The notes under the pieces: model-generated
What the model saw: the letters and a program-made list of their open reading frames with translations, nothing else
What the model was told of the DNA's origin: nothing
Database searches by the model: none
Translations under genes and position numbers: made by a program
Source of the DNA: Chitinophaga sp. YR573
GTDB lineage: Bacteria > Bacteroidota > Bacteroidia > Chitinophagales > Chitinophagaceae
Length of the DNA stretch: 64,000 nt
Direction: 5' to 3'
NCBI RefSeq assembly: GCF_900110995.1
Contig: NZ_FOJF01000001.1
Coordinates: 2,249,199 to 2,313,198 of the forward strand
In this document: in pieces, positions 26,469 through 36,348 of the stretch
How positions within the stretch are numbered: the first letter of the stretch is position 1
Layout of the letters: each line of letters begins with the position of its first letter

Positions 26469-27431
26469 ATGATGAAGCGATTTTTTGTGTCAATGGCATT
26501 AGGGTCAGCGCTGGCTATACCAGCATTCGCCCAGGAACAACCGGAACAGAGGGACTATATAGATCTCAGCTACAATTTCCAGAAAGGACAGCAATTCGAA
26601 CTGAAACAGGAAAGCCGCAGTGAAACCTACACCACAGTAGATGATGTGACTAATCGCGTTACCCGCGATTTTAATAACACCATCACCATCAATGTGGATG
26701 ATAACATCGCAGGCGTGGCTACCCTCACATTTCGTTACAAAGAGCTGAAATTCAACTTCAATACCAGGAACCAGAATATCCTGGTAGATGCCAATACGCC
26801 AAATGACAAGGAACCATTCCAGGCTGCCCTGAAAAGCATACTGGACCATCCTTTTACAGTAACCCTTCAGGCTACCGGTTATATTACCAAAATCAACGGC
26901 CTGGATGAACTACTGGATAAAGCCTCCGCTACCTTCTCCAGCCTGAAAGAAAACGAACAGGAAGCCTATAAGAAACTGATGAAAGACCAGTTCGGCACCA
27001 ACGCCTTCCGCTCATGGCTGGAACAACTGCTGGTTACATACCCCGTACGCAGTATTAAATTAGGTACCCGCTGGGAAGAAAACGTACCTATCCGTACTGG
27101 CCTTGTAGGTAGTATAGACCTTTACTGGAACCTGCAGACCTGGGACGCTAAAACCGTTAAAATAAATGGTACAGGTAAAGTAAATACCAATAAAGTAGAA
27201 ACATTTACCATTGAAGATGGTATTCAGGCGACCGCTGAGATCAACGGTGATATCATGACCAACTACCTCATCGACCGCTCTTCCGGTTTACCCAGCATTG
27301 CTGCCCAGAACACAGAAATGAATGGTACATATACCTACCTGGCCAACAAAGCCAAGCGCATCAAGAAAGATATTAAAGTGCCCGTAAGAATTGTGACGAA
27401 TGCGTCTTACAAGATCAAACAAATGAAATAA
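26469..27431 (+). CDS. DUF6263-like secreted protein
   Basis: 320 residues with a signal peptide (ISVSMALGSALAIPAFAQ-like). The mature protein is beta-rich: YNFQKGQQFELKQESRSETYT, TLTFRYKELKFNF, LDHPFTVTLQATGYITKINGLDELL, LGTRWEENVPI, and a lysine-rich end. It resembles Bacteroidota DUF6263 family members, which lack a known function. Assignment is by general likeness rather than a firm motif. It is likely periplasmic or surface-exposed. Confidence 0.68.
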   Translation: MMKRFFVSMALGSALAIPAFAQEQPEQRDYIDLSYNFQKGQQFELKQESRSETYTTVDDVTNRVTRDFNNTITINVDDNIAGVATLTFRYKELKFNFNTRNQNILVDANTPNDKEPFQAALKSILDHPFTVTLQATGYITKINGLDELLDKASATFSSLKENEQEAYKKLMKDQFGTNAFRSWLEQLLVTYPVRSIKLGTRWEENVPIRTGLVGSIDLYWNLQTWDAKTVKINGTGKVNTNKVETFTIEDGIQATAEINGDIMTNYLIDRSSGLPSIAAQNTEMNGTYTYLANKAKRIKKDIKVPVRIVTNASYKIKQMK

Positions 27432-27440
27432 TAGCACAAC

Positions 27441-27466
27441 AAAAAAGCTCCTCACGGAGCTTTTTT
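27441..27466 (+). terminator. Terminator after the DUF6263-like gene
   Basis: A perfect 11-bp stem AAAAAAGCTCC / GGAGCTTTTTT (27441-27451 and 27456-27466) with loop TCAC. Confidence 0.93.
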
Positions 27467-27481
27467 GTTATAATAAAATGT

Positions 27482-27811
27482 ATGGATCCCGTAGTATTTC
27501 AGGAAACAGTCCTTCAGTTATCAGAAGATGCAGCCCTGGCTATTCAGCCGGGCATTACCTATGAACAACTGGAAGAATTGCTTGCACAAAGACTGGAAGA
27601 GCTGATCAGCCACAACTTTCAGCAGTTTGTACTTTTACTGTACAAAATAGATGTAGCCGAAAATAAAGTACGTGAAGTACTTGAATCAGATATCACCCCT
27701 GATGCCTACCGCAAAATAGCAGCCCTGCTTATTCAGCGGCAACAGCAAAAGATCATATCCCGTAAAGAATTTACAAAACCTATTGACGACGATGGGGAAG
27801 AGAAGTGGTGA
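27482..27811 (+). CDS. Conserved hypothetical protein
   Basis: 109 residues, acidic and helical, no signal peptide. Notable segments are LAIQPGITYEQLEELLAQ, FQQFVLLLYKIDVAEN and YRKIAALLIQRQQQKI. I recognise no catalytic motif. Codon use and length fit a real gene, and the reading frame fills the space between a terminator and the convergent hydroxylase gene, whose end is 8 bp away. It is probably a small soluble cytoplasmic protein. Confidence 0.72.
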   Translation: MDPVVFQETVLQLSEDAALAIQPGITYEQLEELLAQRLEELISHNFQQFVLLLYKIDVAENKVREVLESDITPDAYRKIAALLIQRQQQKIISRKEFTKPIDDDGEEKW

Positions 27812-27819
27812 TCGGGCTA

Positions 27820-28482
27820 TTACTTATTAAACATTAATTCTCTTACTTTTTCTTTATCCTCTTTCTCCTTTTCCAGGTCAAAACTGGTCCTGAATGCCCA
27901 GTCCCAGAAAGATGAGCTTACGCCATAACCTTTATCATCGCCTTTATAATGATGCAGATGATGATTACGCCAGAGAGGCTTCATCGCCTTTAAAGGAGGG
28001 TTCCAGGCATGAATTGCATAATGCATGCTTCCATATATAAGATACCCAAGCAAAAAGCCGGGGAAAAACATGAAAGCAACATTGTTCATGAAAAAATACT
28101 GCGCGCCGAAGACCACTGATGCCAGTATCAGACTGGGTACCGGAGGCATAAACAGGCGCTGCTTATCACGTGGGTATTCATGGTGATTACCATGTAACAC
28201 ATACACAATACGTTGCAATCTGGGGTTCTCTGTTACAAAATGAAATACATAACGATGTATTGCATATTCAAAAAGCGTCCAGCAAAGCATGGCTCCCAGG
28301 AAAACTGTTGTGATTGTAAAGAACCCAAAACCCAGGGTTACACGACTGTAATACAACATAAACCCGATAATAGGCAGGTATATTCCCCATATCGCAAGGG
28401 GATGTGTTTTGGTGAGCATTTCCAAATACCTGCTTTCAAATAATCTAGCCTGTCCTTTATTCTTAATCTTATCAAACTTCAT
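27820..28482 (-). CDS. Fatty acid hydroxylase / sterol desaturase family protein
   Basis: 220 residues, membrane-bound di-iron enzyme with several transmembrane helices. The histidine clusters are clear: HRYVFHF, HGNHHEYP, HYAIHAW and HHLHHYKG. The pattern fits fatty-acid 2-hydroxylases (yeast Scs7-like) more than true sterol desaturases. In Bacteroidota such an enzyme could hydroxylate fatty acids of sphingolipids or ornithine lipids. The substrate is not known from the sequence. Members of this class often have a different electron donor fused or supplied, and none is visible here. Confidence 0.87.
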   Translation of the reverse strand: MKFDKIKNKGQARLFESRYLEMLTKTHPLAIWGIYLPIIGFMLYYSRVTLGFGFFTITTVFLGAMLCWTLFEYAIHRYVFHFVTENPRLQRIVYVLHGNHHEYPRDKQRLFMPPVPSLILASVVFGAQYFFMNNVAFMFFPGFLLGYLIYGSMHYAIHAWNPPLKAMKPLWRNHHLHHYKGDDKGYGVSSSFWDWAFRTSFDLEKEKEDKEKVRELMFNK

Positions 28483-28731
28483 GACTTCCGGTTTTAATTT
28501 TTTGAGTCAAATAGGTTGAATAGCTTCTGTGTTTCCTTTCCACGGCTTATCGCCGACTGAATATATCTGCTAATATTATGCCGATTCAAGTGCCAATAAG
28601 TATAATTATTTTACTAATAAATGAACCCGTATGCACACACTAACAATAACGCTAACAGAATGTTGCACCCCTACAGATAAAAATATCATTTTACCTATAT
28701 TTACAGCTCATACAACCAGAACACTCACTTT

Positions 28732-29739
28732 ATGAAACTAGTTACCTACCTCCGGGATGAGAGCGATCAGCTGGCAATATTAGTTGGCGACACTTTGTAC
28801 AATACCCAGGATTTACACCCCGATTTACCCGGAAATATGCAAATGTTTCTATTGATGTGGGACGATGTTATCGGCATCGCTATGGAAGCTGATGCCCAGT
28901 TAAAGGCAGGAAAACACGTTGGCATAGGCATGGGTATCCAATATGATCGTGTACATGTTATCGCTCCCGTACCCTTTCCTTCTTCCTGCCGCGATGGCTA
29001 CGCATTCCGCCAGCACGTGGCCACTGCACGCCGTAACCGTAAAATGGAAATGATCCCGGAATTCGATCAGTTCCCTATCTTTTACTTCACCAACCATAAC
29101 GCTATACAAGGCCCTGGTGACGTACACTGCATGCCGGACCATTTCGAAAATCTCGACTTTGAACTGGAAGCTGCCGTTGTGATATGCCGTCCCGGACGTA
29201 ATGTCACCGCCGCTGAAGCAGATGACTATATAGCAGGGTTCATGATCATGAATGATATGAGCGCACGCGTATTACAGATGGATGAAATGAAACTCAACCT
29301 TGGCCCTGCCAAAGGAAAAGATTTCAGCACCGTGATAGGCCCCATGCTTGTAACGCCTGATGAACTGGAACACCTGCTGATACCGGCAAGACCAGGACAT
29401 ACCGGCAAGAATTACAACCTTAAAATGACATGTAAAGTAAATGGCATCCAGGTGAGCGAAGGGAATATGGGTGATATGAACTGGACCTTTGCAGAAATCA
29501 TTGAACGTTGTGCCTATGGCGCCAACATCCTGCCCGGTGATGTAATAGGCAGTGGCACCGTAGGTACCGGATGTTTCCTGGAACTAAACGGTACAGGTAA
29601 ACTAAATGATCCTAACTATCCTGTACAATGGCTGCAACCAGGTGATGTAGTGGAAATGGAGATCGATGGACTGGGTACCCTCTCTAATACAATAGTGCAG
29701 GAAGAATCTGATTTCTCTATTCTCAAACTGAAGAAATAA
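28732..29739 (+). CDS. Fumarylacetoacetate hydrolase (FAH) family protein
   Basis: 335 residues. The C-terminal FAH fold shows FYFTNHNAIQGPGDV, FELEAAVVICRPGRNV with the metal-binding glutamates, GFMIMNDMSAR and AKGKDFSTVIGPMLVTPDEL, with GDVIGSGTVGTGC near the end. Family members cleave C-C bonds of acyl pyruvates or fumarylacetoacetate in aromatic degradation. The neighbour begins exactly at the next base after the stop, which suggests translational coupling with the flavin reductase gene. The substrate is not established. Confidence 0.88.
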   Translation: MKLVTYLRDESDQLAILVGDTLYNTQDLHPDLPGNMQMFLLMWDDVIGIAMEADAQLKAGKHVGIGMGIQYDRVHVIAPVPFPSSCRDGYAFRQHVATARRNRKMEMIPEFDQFPIFYFTNHNAIQGPGDVHCMPDHFENLDFELEAAVVICRPGRNVTAAEADDYIAGFMIMNDMSARVLQMDEMKLNLGPAKGKDFSTVIGPMLVTPDELEHLLIPARPGHTGKNYNLKMTCKVNGIQVSEGNMGDMNWTFAEIIERCAYGANILPGDVIGSGTVGTGCFLELNGTGKLNDPNYPVQWLQPGDVVEMEIDGLGTLSNTIVQEESDFSILKLKK

Positions 29740-30624
29740 ATGCAAATCATTCCCGGGCAGCTAAAAACCGCCGAGTTGCACACCTGGCTGCAGAGCGCTA
29801 TTGCGCCCAGGCCCATCTGTTTTGCCAGTACAATGGACAAAGACGGGCAGCCTAATCTGTCTCCCTTTAGTTTTTTTAATCTTTTCGGGAGCAATCCTCC
29901 TACTCTTATATTCTCTCCGGCACGCCGGGTACGTGACAATACCATCAAACATACCCTGGAGAATATCTATGCTACCAAAGAAGTGGTGATCAATGTGGTC
30001 AATTATGCCATGGTACAGCAGGCCTCACTGGCCAGCTGTGAATATCCAAGGGGCATCAGTGAGTTTGAGAAGTCCGGCTTTACACCCTTGCCTTCAGAAA
30101 AGATAAAACCCTTTCGTGTAAAAGAAAGCCCTGTACAGTTAGAGTGTATAGTAAAAGAGATTATAGAGACAGGGCAGGAAGGGGGTGCCGGGAACCTGGT
30201 TATCTGCGAACCGGTATTAATTCATATTAATGAAGATATTCTGGATAATAAAGGAGCGATAGACCCACACAAAATAGACCTTGTTGCCCGGATGGGAGCT
30301 GATTACTACTGCCGGGCATCCGGTGATGCTGTATTTGAAGTGGCAAAACCTAATACGGCATTAGGGATAGGGGTAGATGCCCTTCCTTTAACAATCCGTC
30401 ACAGCCATATTCTCACAGGCAATAACCTGGGGCAGTTGGCCAATGTACAGCAGCAACCGGTCATTGACCCTGCATTTGATGATGTACACCTGAAAAATAT
30501 CTTCCAGTACTACAGCATTGCACCGGAAGAAATGGAGAAAGAACTGCATCGTTATGCACAGAAACTGCTGGAACAGGGAAAAGTACAGGAAGCCTGGCAG
30601 GTTTTGCTGGCAGGAAGTCTGTAA
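29740..30624 (+). CDS. Flavin reductase family protein (FMN-binding split barrel)
   Basis: 294 residues. The N-terminal split barrel shows APRPICFASTMDKDGQPNLSPFSFFNLFGSNPPTLIFSPAR, with the FMN-binding SxDxxGxxNLSPFS pattern. EYPRGISEFEKSGFTP and VKESPVQLECIVKEI follow. A C-terminal addition of about 90 residues is helical, with a repeated Gln/Leu content. Members bind FMN and reduce it or use it as redox cofactor. The start is immediately after the FAH stop. The pair may feed an aromatic-catabolic step. Confidence 0.87.
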   Translation: MQIIPGQLKTAELHTWLQSAIAPRPICFASTMDKDGQPNLSPFSFFNLFGSNPPTLIFSPARRVRDNTIKHTLENIYATKEVVINVVNYAMVQQASLASCEYPRGISEFEKSGFTPLPSEKIKPFRVKESPVQLECIVKEIIETGQEGGAGNLVICEPVLIHINEDILDNKGAIDPHKIDLVARMGADYYCRASGDAVFEVAKPNTALGIGVDALPLTIRHSHILTGNNLGQLANVQQQPVIDPAFDDVHLKNIFQYYSIAPEEMEKELHRYAQKLLEQGKVQEAWQVLLAGSL

Positions 30625-30632
30625 AATCATTT

Positions 30633-30676
30633 ATACATGGAAAAAGGCCAGCAGTTGCTGGCCTTTTTCCATGTAT
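30633..30676. terminator. Long perfect palindromic terminator
   Basis: A 21-bp perfect inverted repeat (30633-30653 and 30656-30676) with a 2-nt centre. The core GGCCAGCA is flanked by A and T runs, so it can stop both the flavin reductase transcript and minus-strand transcription from the DUF4197 gene. Confidence 0.9.
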
Positions 30677-30685
30677 ATCTTAGTA

Positions 30686-30740
30686 CGTTCCTTCATAGCT
30701 CCGTCCTCTCTCCGTCCTGTCTCCTTCCTGTCTGAAGCCT
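30686..30740. repeat. Array of five degenerate 11-bp units
   Basis: In 11-bp steps: CGTTCCTTCAT, AGCTCCGTCCT, CTCTCCGTCCT, GTCTCCTTCCT and GTCTGAAGCCT. The unit pattern (TCC at positions 4-6, TC at 8-9, period 11) resembles the array at 19498-19647. It lies between a terminator and the 3' end of the DUF4197 gene. Confidence 0.65.
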
Positions 30741-30755
30741 ATTAACCGCGCACTT

Positions 30756-31487
30756 TTACTTTCCAAATACCTTCTTCAGCAGATCGGTAGTTCTTGCCGC
30801 CGGGTTAGCACGGATATTTGCTTCCTCTTTAGCTATCTGGTCAAACAGTGCATTCACAGCCATACCAGTTACGTAATCCTGCAAATCAGGATTGATCTTG
30901 TTAAAGGTAGTAGGCAGCTTATTATAAGAAGTTACAATGTCGCCATAGTACTTGGTAGCGCTGGTGCTATCCAGTGAACCCTTCACAACAGGCGTAAACG
31001 CAGTCTTCAGCTTATCAGTAGTTTTACCTTTAAAGTATTCAGTAGCAGCAGTCTTATCACCCTGAATCAGTTTCAGCGCATCTGTGATACTCATCTCCTT
31101 AATAGCATCTACAAAAATAGGAGCCGCATAACCTACCGCTTTTTCAGCAGCACGGTTAATAGACAGGATAGCTTTATCCACCTGGCTGCCTAAACCAATA
31201 CCACGTAATGTATTCCCTGCTTTCACAGCATCTGGCGGGAGTAACATTTTATATGCCTCATTACCAAAGAATCCGTCTTTCTTATTCAGCGAAGCAATCC
31301 CGTTAGCAACTCCTTTCGACAGTGCTTCTTTAATAGCATTACCTGCATCAGTCTGCGTAACACCACTGGCAGTTGTACCACCAGTAGCAGTGCTTACTGC
31401 ATTACCTAACTTTTTTAACAGCTGCGCCTGGGTAGCCGGCAGAAAGCCAATTCCGGATAATAACAAAAGCGATAGTTTCTTATACAT
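30756..31487 (-). CDS. DUF4197 family protein
   Basis: 243 residues with a signal peptide (LSLLLLSGIGFLPATQAQ). The DUF4197 core is visible: AGNAIKEALSKGVANGIASLNKKDGFF, YKMLLPPDAVKAGNTLRGIGLG, VDKAILSINRAAEKAVGYAAPIFVDAIKEMSITDALKLIQGD and ATEYFKGKTTDKLKTAFTPVVK. The family is periplasmic in Proteobacteria and Bacteroidota, and the function is not known. It is a single gene. Confidence 0.9.
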   Translation of the reverse strand: MYKKLSLLLLSGIGFLPATQAQLLKKLGNAVSTATGGTTASGVTQTDAGNAIKEALSKGVANGIASLNKKDGFFGNEAYKMLLPPDAVKAGNTLRGIGLGSQVDKAILSINRAAEKAVGYAAPIFVDAIKEMSITDALKLIQGDKTAATEYFKGKTTDKLKTAFTPVVKGSLDSTSATKYYGDIVTSYNKLPTTFNKINPDLQDYVTGMAVNALFDQIAKEEANIRANPAARTTDLLKKVFGK

Positions 31488-31600
31488 ATAGTTCGATGTT
31501 GTGATTTTACATGCAAAATAGTAACAATATTTGTACCACCAACCGGTTAAAGATTAGAATAATTTAAAACGGGAAAGGTTTAACAATCTTTAACATATCC

Positions 31601-32434
31601 TCACTCATGAATAGCGAGCATAGGAATATGTGTATGAAATGCCAGCTTTGCCGTACGACTCCGTCTGAACAATCCTTCAAACAATCCATGCTTGCGGGGA
31701 ACAGTCAGAATCAGGTCGGCCTGGATCTTGTCCGCATACTCCATAATCCCTTCTACAATATTATCATGATCAATAAAGTGATAAACAGGATGATAGCCTT
31801 CCAGTAAGTTATCCAGCAACAGGCTTTCAAGCGGGATCTCTGCATTCAGGCCCTTTCCTGCCCGGTCTATATTCAATACATGCAGTTCTGCATGGAAGAT
31901 GTCTAATAACTTTTTAAGAGGAGCAATAGGCGTATGTGTGCCTATTTTCTTGAAATCACAGGCAAACAGGATTTTATTGATGGGTTTGAAAGCCACCTCT
32001 CCAGGTACGATGATCACCGGGAAAGTAGTATGTTTCACCACATCTATGGTATTAGAACCTATCAGGATCTCTTCCAGTTGTCCGCCTCCGGTAATCCCCA
32101 TCACAATCACATCCGCCATTTCTTCCTTCGCCACTTCGTCTATATTAGCTGCCAGCAGATTATTTTCCGCACGCACATCCAGCACAGCACCCGCTGGTAC
32201 AAGCCCGGACAAATCCTGCTGCATTTTCGCAAGACCAGCCTCACTGGCTTCCTTCAACTCTTTGGGATCCACCACTGGTACAGATGTAGGCAGATCCGGT
32301 ACCGGAATGATTAACTCATAGGCATGATACAACAGAATGCGACTGGTACCCAGTTGCGCTGCCAGTTTCAGCGCATAACGGGCTGCATTGTAAGCTGTTG
32401 CCGAGAAATCTGTAGGTACTATAATGGTTTTCAT
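31601..32434 (-). CDS. Universal stress protein, tandem UspA domains
   Basis: 277 residues, two Usp folds in tandem. Domain 1 has IIVPTDFSATAYNAARYALKLA and the ATP-binding style loop VMGITGGGQLEEILIGSNTIDVVKHTTFPVIIVP (G-2x-G-9x-G-[ST] pattern). Domain 2 starts KILFACDFKKIGTH and is more degenerate. It ends with a loop near LILTVPRKHGLFEGLFRRSRTAKLAFHTHIPMLAI. Such proteins respond to stress or energy status. It lies divergent from lysS with a 112-bp gap. Confidence 0.9.
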   Translation of the reverse strand: MKTIIVPTDFSATAYNAARYALKLAAQLGTSRILLYHAYELIIPVPDLPTSVPVVDPKELKEASEAGLAKMQQDLSGLVPAGAVLDVRAENNLLAANIDEVAKEEMADVIVMGITGGGQLEEILIGSNTIDVVKHTTFPVIIVPGEVAFKPINKILFACDFKKIGTHTPIAPLKKLLDIFHAELHVLNIDRAGKGLNAEIPLESLLLDNLLEGYHPVYHFIDHDNIVEGIMEYADKIQADLILTVPRKHGLFEGLFRRSRTAKLAFHTHIPMLAIHE

Positions 32435-32513
32435 CCATTTAAGAGTTTAGTGTTGAAAAAATTGCCAACACCTGTAAATAGAAAATTTGATGCCAATTCC
32501 CCACTAAATCAGC

Positions 32514-32521
32514 TATTTTTG
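32514..32521 (+). promoter_or_regulatory. Probable -7 box of lysS
   Basis: TATTTTTG, an exact TAnnTTTG match, lies 26 bp before the ATG. A TTTG occurs 24 bp upstream (32486-32489), slightly far for the usual -33 element. Confidence 0.55.
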
Positions 32522-32546
32522 CACTCCATTATTCTAATTAGTACTC

Positions 32547-34058
32547 ATGACACCACTATCTGAGCAAGAGATCATACGCAGGGAGAAAATGCAGGAACTG
32601 GAAAAGTTAGGAATTAACCCCTATCCTGCAGAAGAATTTCCCGTGAATAATACTGCCGCAAATATTAAGGCACTTTATTCAGAAGAAACAAAAGACCAGT
32701 TCCAGGACGTTTGCCTGGCAGGCCGTATTATGAGCGTGCGGGACATGGGTAAGGCTAATTTCGCACAGATACAGGACCATACCGGCCGTATGCAGGTTTA
32801 TATCCGCCGCGATGATATCAGCGATGGTGAGGATAAAACCATGTACGATACCGTTTGGAAAAAATTATTAGATATCAGCGATATCATAGGTATCAGAGGT
32901 TATGCCTTTATTACCAAAACAGGAGAACTCTCCATACACGCAACAAAGATCACGGTACTGTCCAAAGCATTACGTCCGCTTCCTATCGTAAAAGAAAAAG
33001 AAGGCGAATCCTTTGATGCTGTCACTGATCCGGAATTTAAATACCGTCAGCGTTATGTTGACCTTATCATTAATCCGGAAGTAAAGGATGTGTTTATCAA
33101 ACGCACCCGCATCATGCAGACTATCCGCGATTTCTATAACGAAATGGGTTACCTGGAAGTGGAAACACCAATCCTGCAGCCTATTCCGGGCGGTGCTGCT
33201 GCAAGGCCGTTCAAAACGCATCACAATGCGCTGGACATGCCTTTGTATCTCCGTATTGCAAATGAACTCTACCTCAAACGCCTCATCGTAGGTGGTTTTG
33301 AAGGGGTATACGAATTTGCCAAAGATTTCCGTAATGAAGGGATGGACCGTACCCACAATCCGGAGTTCACCGTGATGGAAATGTACGCGGCCTACAAGGA
33401 TTATGAATGGATGATGCGTACTACAGAAACGCTGCTGGAAAAAATCGCTATCGCATTACATGGTACCACACAGGTACAGGTAGGTGATAAAGTGATCGAC
33501 TTCAAAGCGCCTTTCCGCCGTATCAGTCTTTATGATGCTATTAAAGAACATACGAACATCGATGTTACCAATATGGGTGAAGATGAATTGCGTGCTACCT
33601 GCAAACAATTGAACATCTCTGTTCCTCCTAACATAGGTAAAGGCAAACTCATTGATGAGATCTTCGGAGAAACAAGTGAGCATCATTATATACAGCCCAC
33701 TTTCATCATCGACTATCCCGTGGAAATGAGCCCGCTCACCAAAAAGCATCGTAGCAAAGCAGGACTGGTAGAACGTTTCGAGCTGATGGTAAATGGTAAA
33801 GAACTCGCTAATGCTTACAGTGAGCTGAATGATCCAATTGATCAGCGCAAGCGTTTCGAAGATCAGGTAGAACTCATGCAGCGTGGTGATGATGAAGCGA
33901 TGTATATAGACTACGACTTCCTCCGTGCCCTGGAATACGGCATGCCGCCTACTTCCGGTATCGGTATCGGTATAGACCGTCTCACTATGATCATGACGAA
34001 CCAGCCATCCATACAGGATGTACTGTTCTTCCCGCAAATGAAACAGGAAAAAATATAA
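32547..34058 (+). CDS. lysS: Lysine--tRNA ligase, class II
   Basis: 503 residues. The N-terminal OB fold ([21 protein letters not shown]) is followed by the class II core. Motif 1 is near [26 protein letters not shown]. Motif 2 is [20 protein letters not shown] and motif 3 is [13 protein letters not shown]. Features typical of LysRS are [17 protein letters not shown] and [10 protein letters not shown]. It charges tRNA-Lys. It is a single gene with its own promoter and terminator. The call is secure. Confidence 0.97.
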   Translation: MTPLSEQEIIRREKMQELEKLGINPYPAEEFPVNNTAANIKALYSEETKDQFQDVCLAGRIMSVRDMGKANFAQIQDHTGRMQVYIRRDDISDGEDKTMYDTVWKKLLDISDIIGIRGYAFITKTGELSIHATKITVLSKALRPLPIVKEKEGESFDAVTDPEFKYRQRYVDLIINPEVKDVFIKRTRIMQTIRDFYNEMGYLEVETPILQPIPGGAAARPFKTHHNALDMPLYLRIANELYLKRLIVGGFEGVYEFAKDFRNEGMDRTHNPEFTVMEMYAAYKDYEWMMRTTETLLEKIAIALHGTTQVQVGDKVIDFKAPFRRISLYDAIKEHTNIDVTNMGEDELRATCKQLNISVPPNIGKGKLIDEIFGETSEHHYIQPTFIIDYPVEMSPLTKKHRSKAGLVERFELMVNGKELANAYSELNDPIDQRKRFEDQVELMQRGDDEAMYIDYDFLRALEYGMPPTSGIGIGIDRLTMIMTNQPSIQDVLFFPQMKQEKI

Positions 34059-34062
34059 CGAT

Positions 34063-34089
34063 AAAAGCCCGGCTAACTACCGGGCTTTT
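34063..34089 (+). terminator. Terminator of lysS
   Basis: AAAAGCCCGG (34063-34072) pairs with 34080-34089, followed by more T residues. Confidence 0.92.
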
Positions 34090-34206
34090 TTTATGCCTAT
34101 CCCCCTTCAACCCCCAATCAGAATTTATCCAACCCACTCATCCGTAATTCCTACCTGATCATTTCTATTTTATTATTTTCGTTACAGATACAACAACATC
34201 CAAACT

Positions 34207-36327
34207 ATGCGTACAAGACGTTATTTGTCAGTCTGTTTAACCGCAACAGGACTTTTCATCTCTACTGTGCAGGCACAGGAGAAAAAAGACCTCAGCTTCG
34301 GACAGATCTTCAAAGGAGAAGCCAGCGGCTTATCCCAGCCCTTACCAGCCATCCGCGGATGGGCAGATGATACCCACTATATAGAAATGCGTTCAGACGC
34401 TAAAGCCTGGAAAGTAGATGCCCAAACCGGCAATGCTACTCCCTATGAAAAAGCACCCGACGGTGCCAGTGTCGCCGTTGTACAAAACGATATTATCTAC
34501 ACCTCAGACGAAGGCGTAAAAACACAATTAACACACGACACCACCCAGGAAAGAAACCCAACCCTTTCCCCGGACGGTAAATACGTGGCGTTCACTCACG
34601 GTAACGATCTGTACAGCATAGAAATCGCTACTAAAAAACAAACCCGATACACAACAGACGGTACAGACGTTATCTATAACGGCTGGGCCTCCTGGGTATA
34701 CTACGAAGAAATCCTCGGCCGCCCATCAAAATACCGCGCCTTCTGGTGGAGCCCCGACAGCAAACACATCGCCTACATGCACTTCAACGACAGCAAAGTG
34801 CCTGTATTCCCGATCTACAGCGCTACAGGACAACACGGCTACCTGGAAAACACCCGCTACCCTAAAGCAGGAGATACCAACCCTGCCGTAAAAGTGGGCA
34901 TAGTACCCGTTACCGGTGGCAACACCGTATGGTCAGACTTCAACGAAAACGATGACCAATACTTCGGTACTCCCTTCTGGACAGCGGACGGTCACCTCTG
35001 GTTACAATGGATGAACCGCGGACAAGACAACCTGAAAATCTATGACGTGAACCTGGAAAACGGGTCTAAAAAAGAAGTCTACGACGAAAAACAACCTACC
35101 TGGATAGACTGGAAAGATGATATGACCTTCCTGGAAAACGGTAAAGGCTTCATCATGCAAAGCGATAAAACCGGCTGGGCACACCTCTACTGGTACAACA
35201 TGGACGGCTCCCTGAACAAACAACTGACCAGCGGAAACTGGACCGTGAACTTCATCGCCAGCATCGATAATAAAAACCAGCTCATCTACTTCGTTGCCAG
35301 AAAAGAGGCTTCCACCCGTACGGACCTCTACCAGGTAAATATGAAAACAGGGGTACTCACCCGCCTCACTTTCGGAGATTACTTCCATAACACCATGGTA
35401 AGCCCCAACGGCTCTTTCTTCATCACCACCTATTCCAACCTGTCCACACCTCCGGTAATGGCCCTGTTGAATAACAAAGGTAAAGTGATAAGAGAGCTCG
35501 GCCATAGCAAAGGAGCCCAGTTCGACCAATACAACCTTGCCGGCACAAAGATCCGGTACTACAAAACAAGAGACGGCCTGGAACTTCCCATGACCATCAC
35601 CATGCCTTTACATATGCAGGAAGGTAAAAAATACCCCATCCTCATCAGTATATATGGCGGCCCCAATGCCGGCACTGTGTACGATAACTGGAAATCATCC
35701 CTCCCCGCACAATGGCTGGCAAAAGAAGGCATCATCCAGGTAGCAATAGATAACCGCAGCTCAGGACAACTGGGTAAGATGGGTATGAACTACATCCATC
35801 GCCAGCTGGGCAAACACGAAATCGAAGATTATATGGACGCCACCACCTGGCTCCGTGCCCAACCCTGGACAGACACCACCAAGGTCTGCATCACAGGCGG
35901 CAGCTTTGGAGGGTATATCACCTGCATGGCACTGACCTATGGCGCCAGTGTATTCACCCACGGTATGGCTAACTACTCCGTTACCGACTGGCAGCTATAC
36001 GATAGCCACTACACAGAACGCTATATGGATACCCCTGCGGAGAATCCGGACGGCTACCGTATAACCAGTCCCATTTATTACGCAGACCGCTACAAGGGCC
36101 TTTTAAGGATTACCCACGGCACTATGGACGACAACGTACATATCCAGAATAGTATTCAGTTTGTGGATAAGCTGGAAAACCTGGGCAAACACTTCGAGTT
36201 CATGATATACCCCGGCGAACGCCACGGCTGGAGAACAAGTATAAAAAACAGACACAGCGATAACGAAATGTATCGTTTCATATACAGGTACCTGTTGGAA
36301 CAACCGTTTCCAAATGGATTTGAATAA
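34207..36327 (+). CDS. S9B-type serine peptidase (dipeptidyl peptidase IV family)
   Basis: 706 residues with a signal peptide ending near VQAQ. The beta-propeller half has the DPP-IV-type Glu motif GWASWVYYEEILGRPSKYRA and FWWSPDSKHIAYMHFND. The alpha/beta hydrolase half carries catalytic S566 in GGSFGGY, D641 in HGTMDDNVH and H673 in PGERHGW. It cleaves dipeptides, usually X-Pro, from peptide N-termini, probably in the periplasm. A long intergenic region with repeat elements follows. Confidence 0.94.
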   Translation: MRTRRYLSVCLTATGLFISTVQAQEKKDLSFGQIFKGEASGLSQPLPAIRGWADDTHYIEMRSDAKAWKVDAQTGNATPYEKAPDGASVAVVQNDIIYTSDEGVKTQLTHDTTQERNPTLSPDGKYVAFTHGNDLYSIEIATKKQTRYTTDGTDVIYNGWASWVYYEEILGRPSKYRAFWWSPDSKHIAYMHFNDSKVPVFPIYSATGQHGYLENTRYPKAGDTNPAVKVGIVPVTGGNTVWSDFNENDDQYFGTPFWTADGHLWLQWMNRGQDNLKIYDVNLENGSKKEVYDEKQPTWIDWKDDMTFLENGKGFIMQSDKTGWAHLYWYNMDGSLNKQLTSGNWTVNFIASIDNKNQLIYFVARKEASTRTDLYQVNMKTGVLTRLTFGDYFHNTMVSPNGSFFITTYSNLSTPPVMALLNNKGKVIRELGHSKGAQFDQYNLAGTKIRYYKTRDGLELPMTITMPLHMQEGKKYPILISIYGGPNAGTVYDNWKSSLPAQWLAKEGIIQVAIDNRSSGQLGKMGMNYIHRQLGKHEIEDYMDATTWLRAQPWTDTTKVCITGGSFGGYITCMALTYGASVFTHGMANYSVTDWQLYDSHYTERYMDTPAENPDGYRITSPIYYADRYKGLLRITHGTMDDNVHIQNSIQFVDKLENLGKHFEFMIYPGERHGWRTSIKNRHSDNEMYRFIYRYLLEQPFPNGFE

Positions 36328-36348
36328 GTAAGATGTTATCTGGGAGGT

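Noticed and set aside
33456..34037. 193-codon minus-strand frame opposite lysS
   Set aside because: Shadow of lysS, with no domain and unlikely composition.
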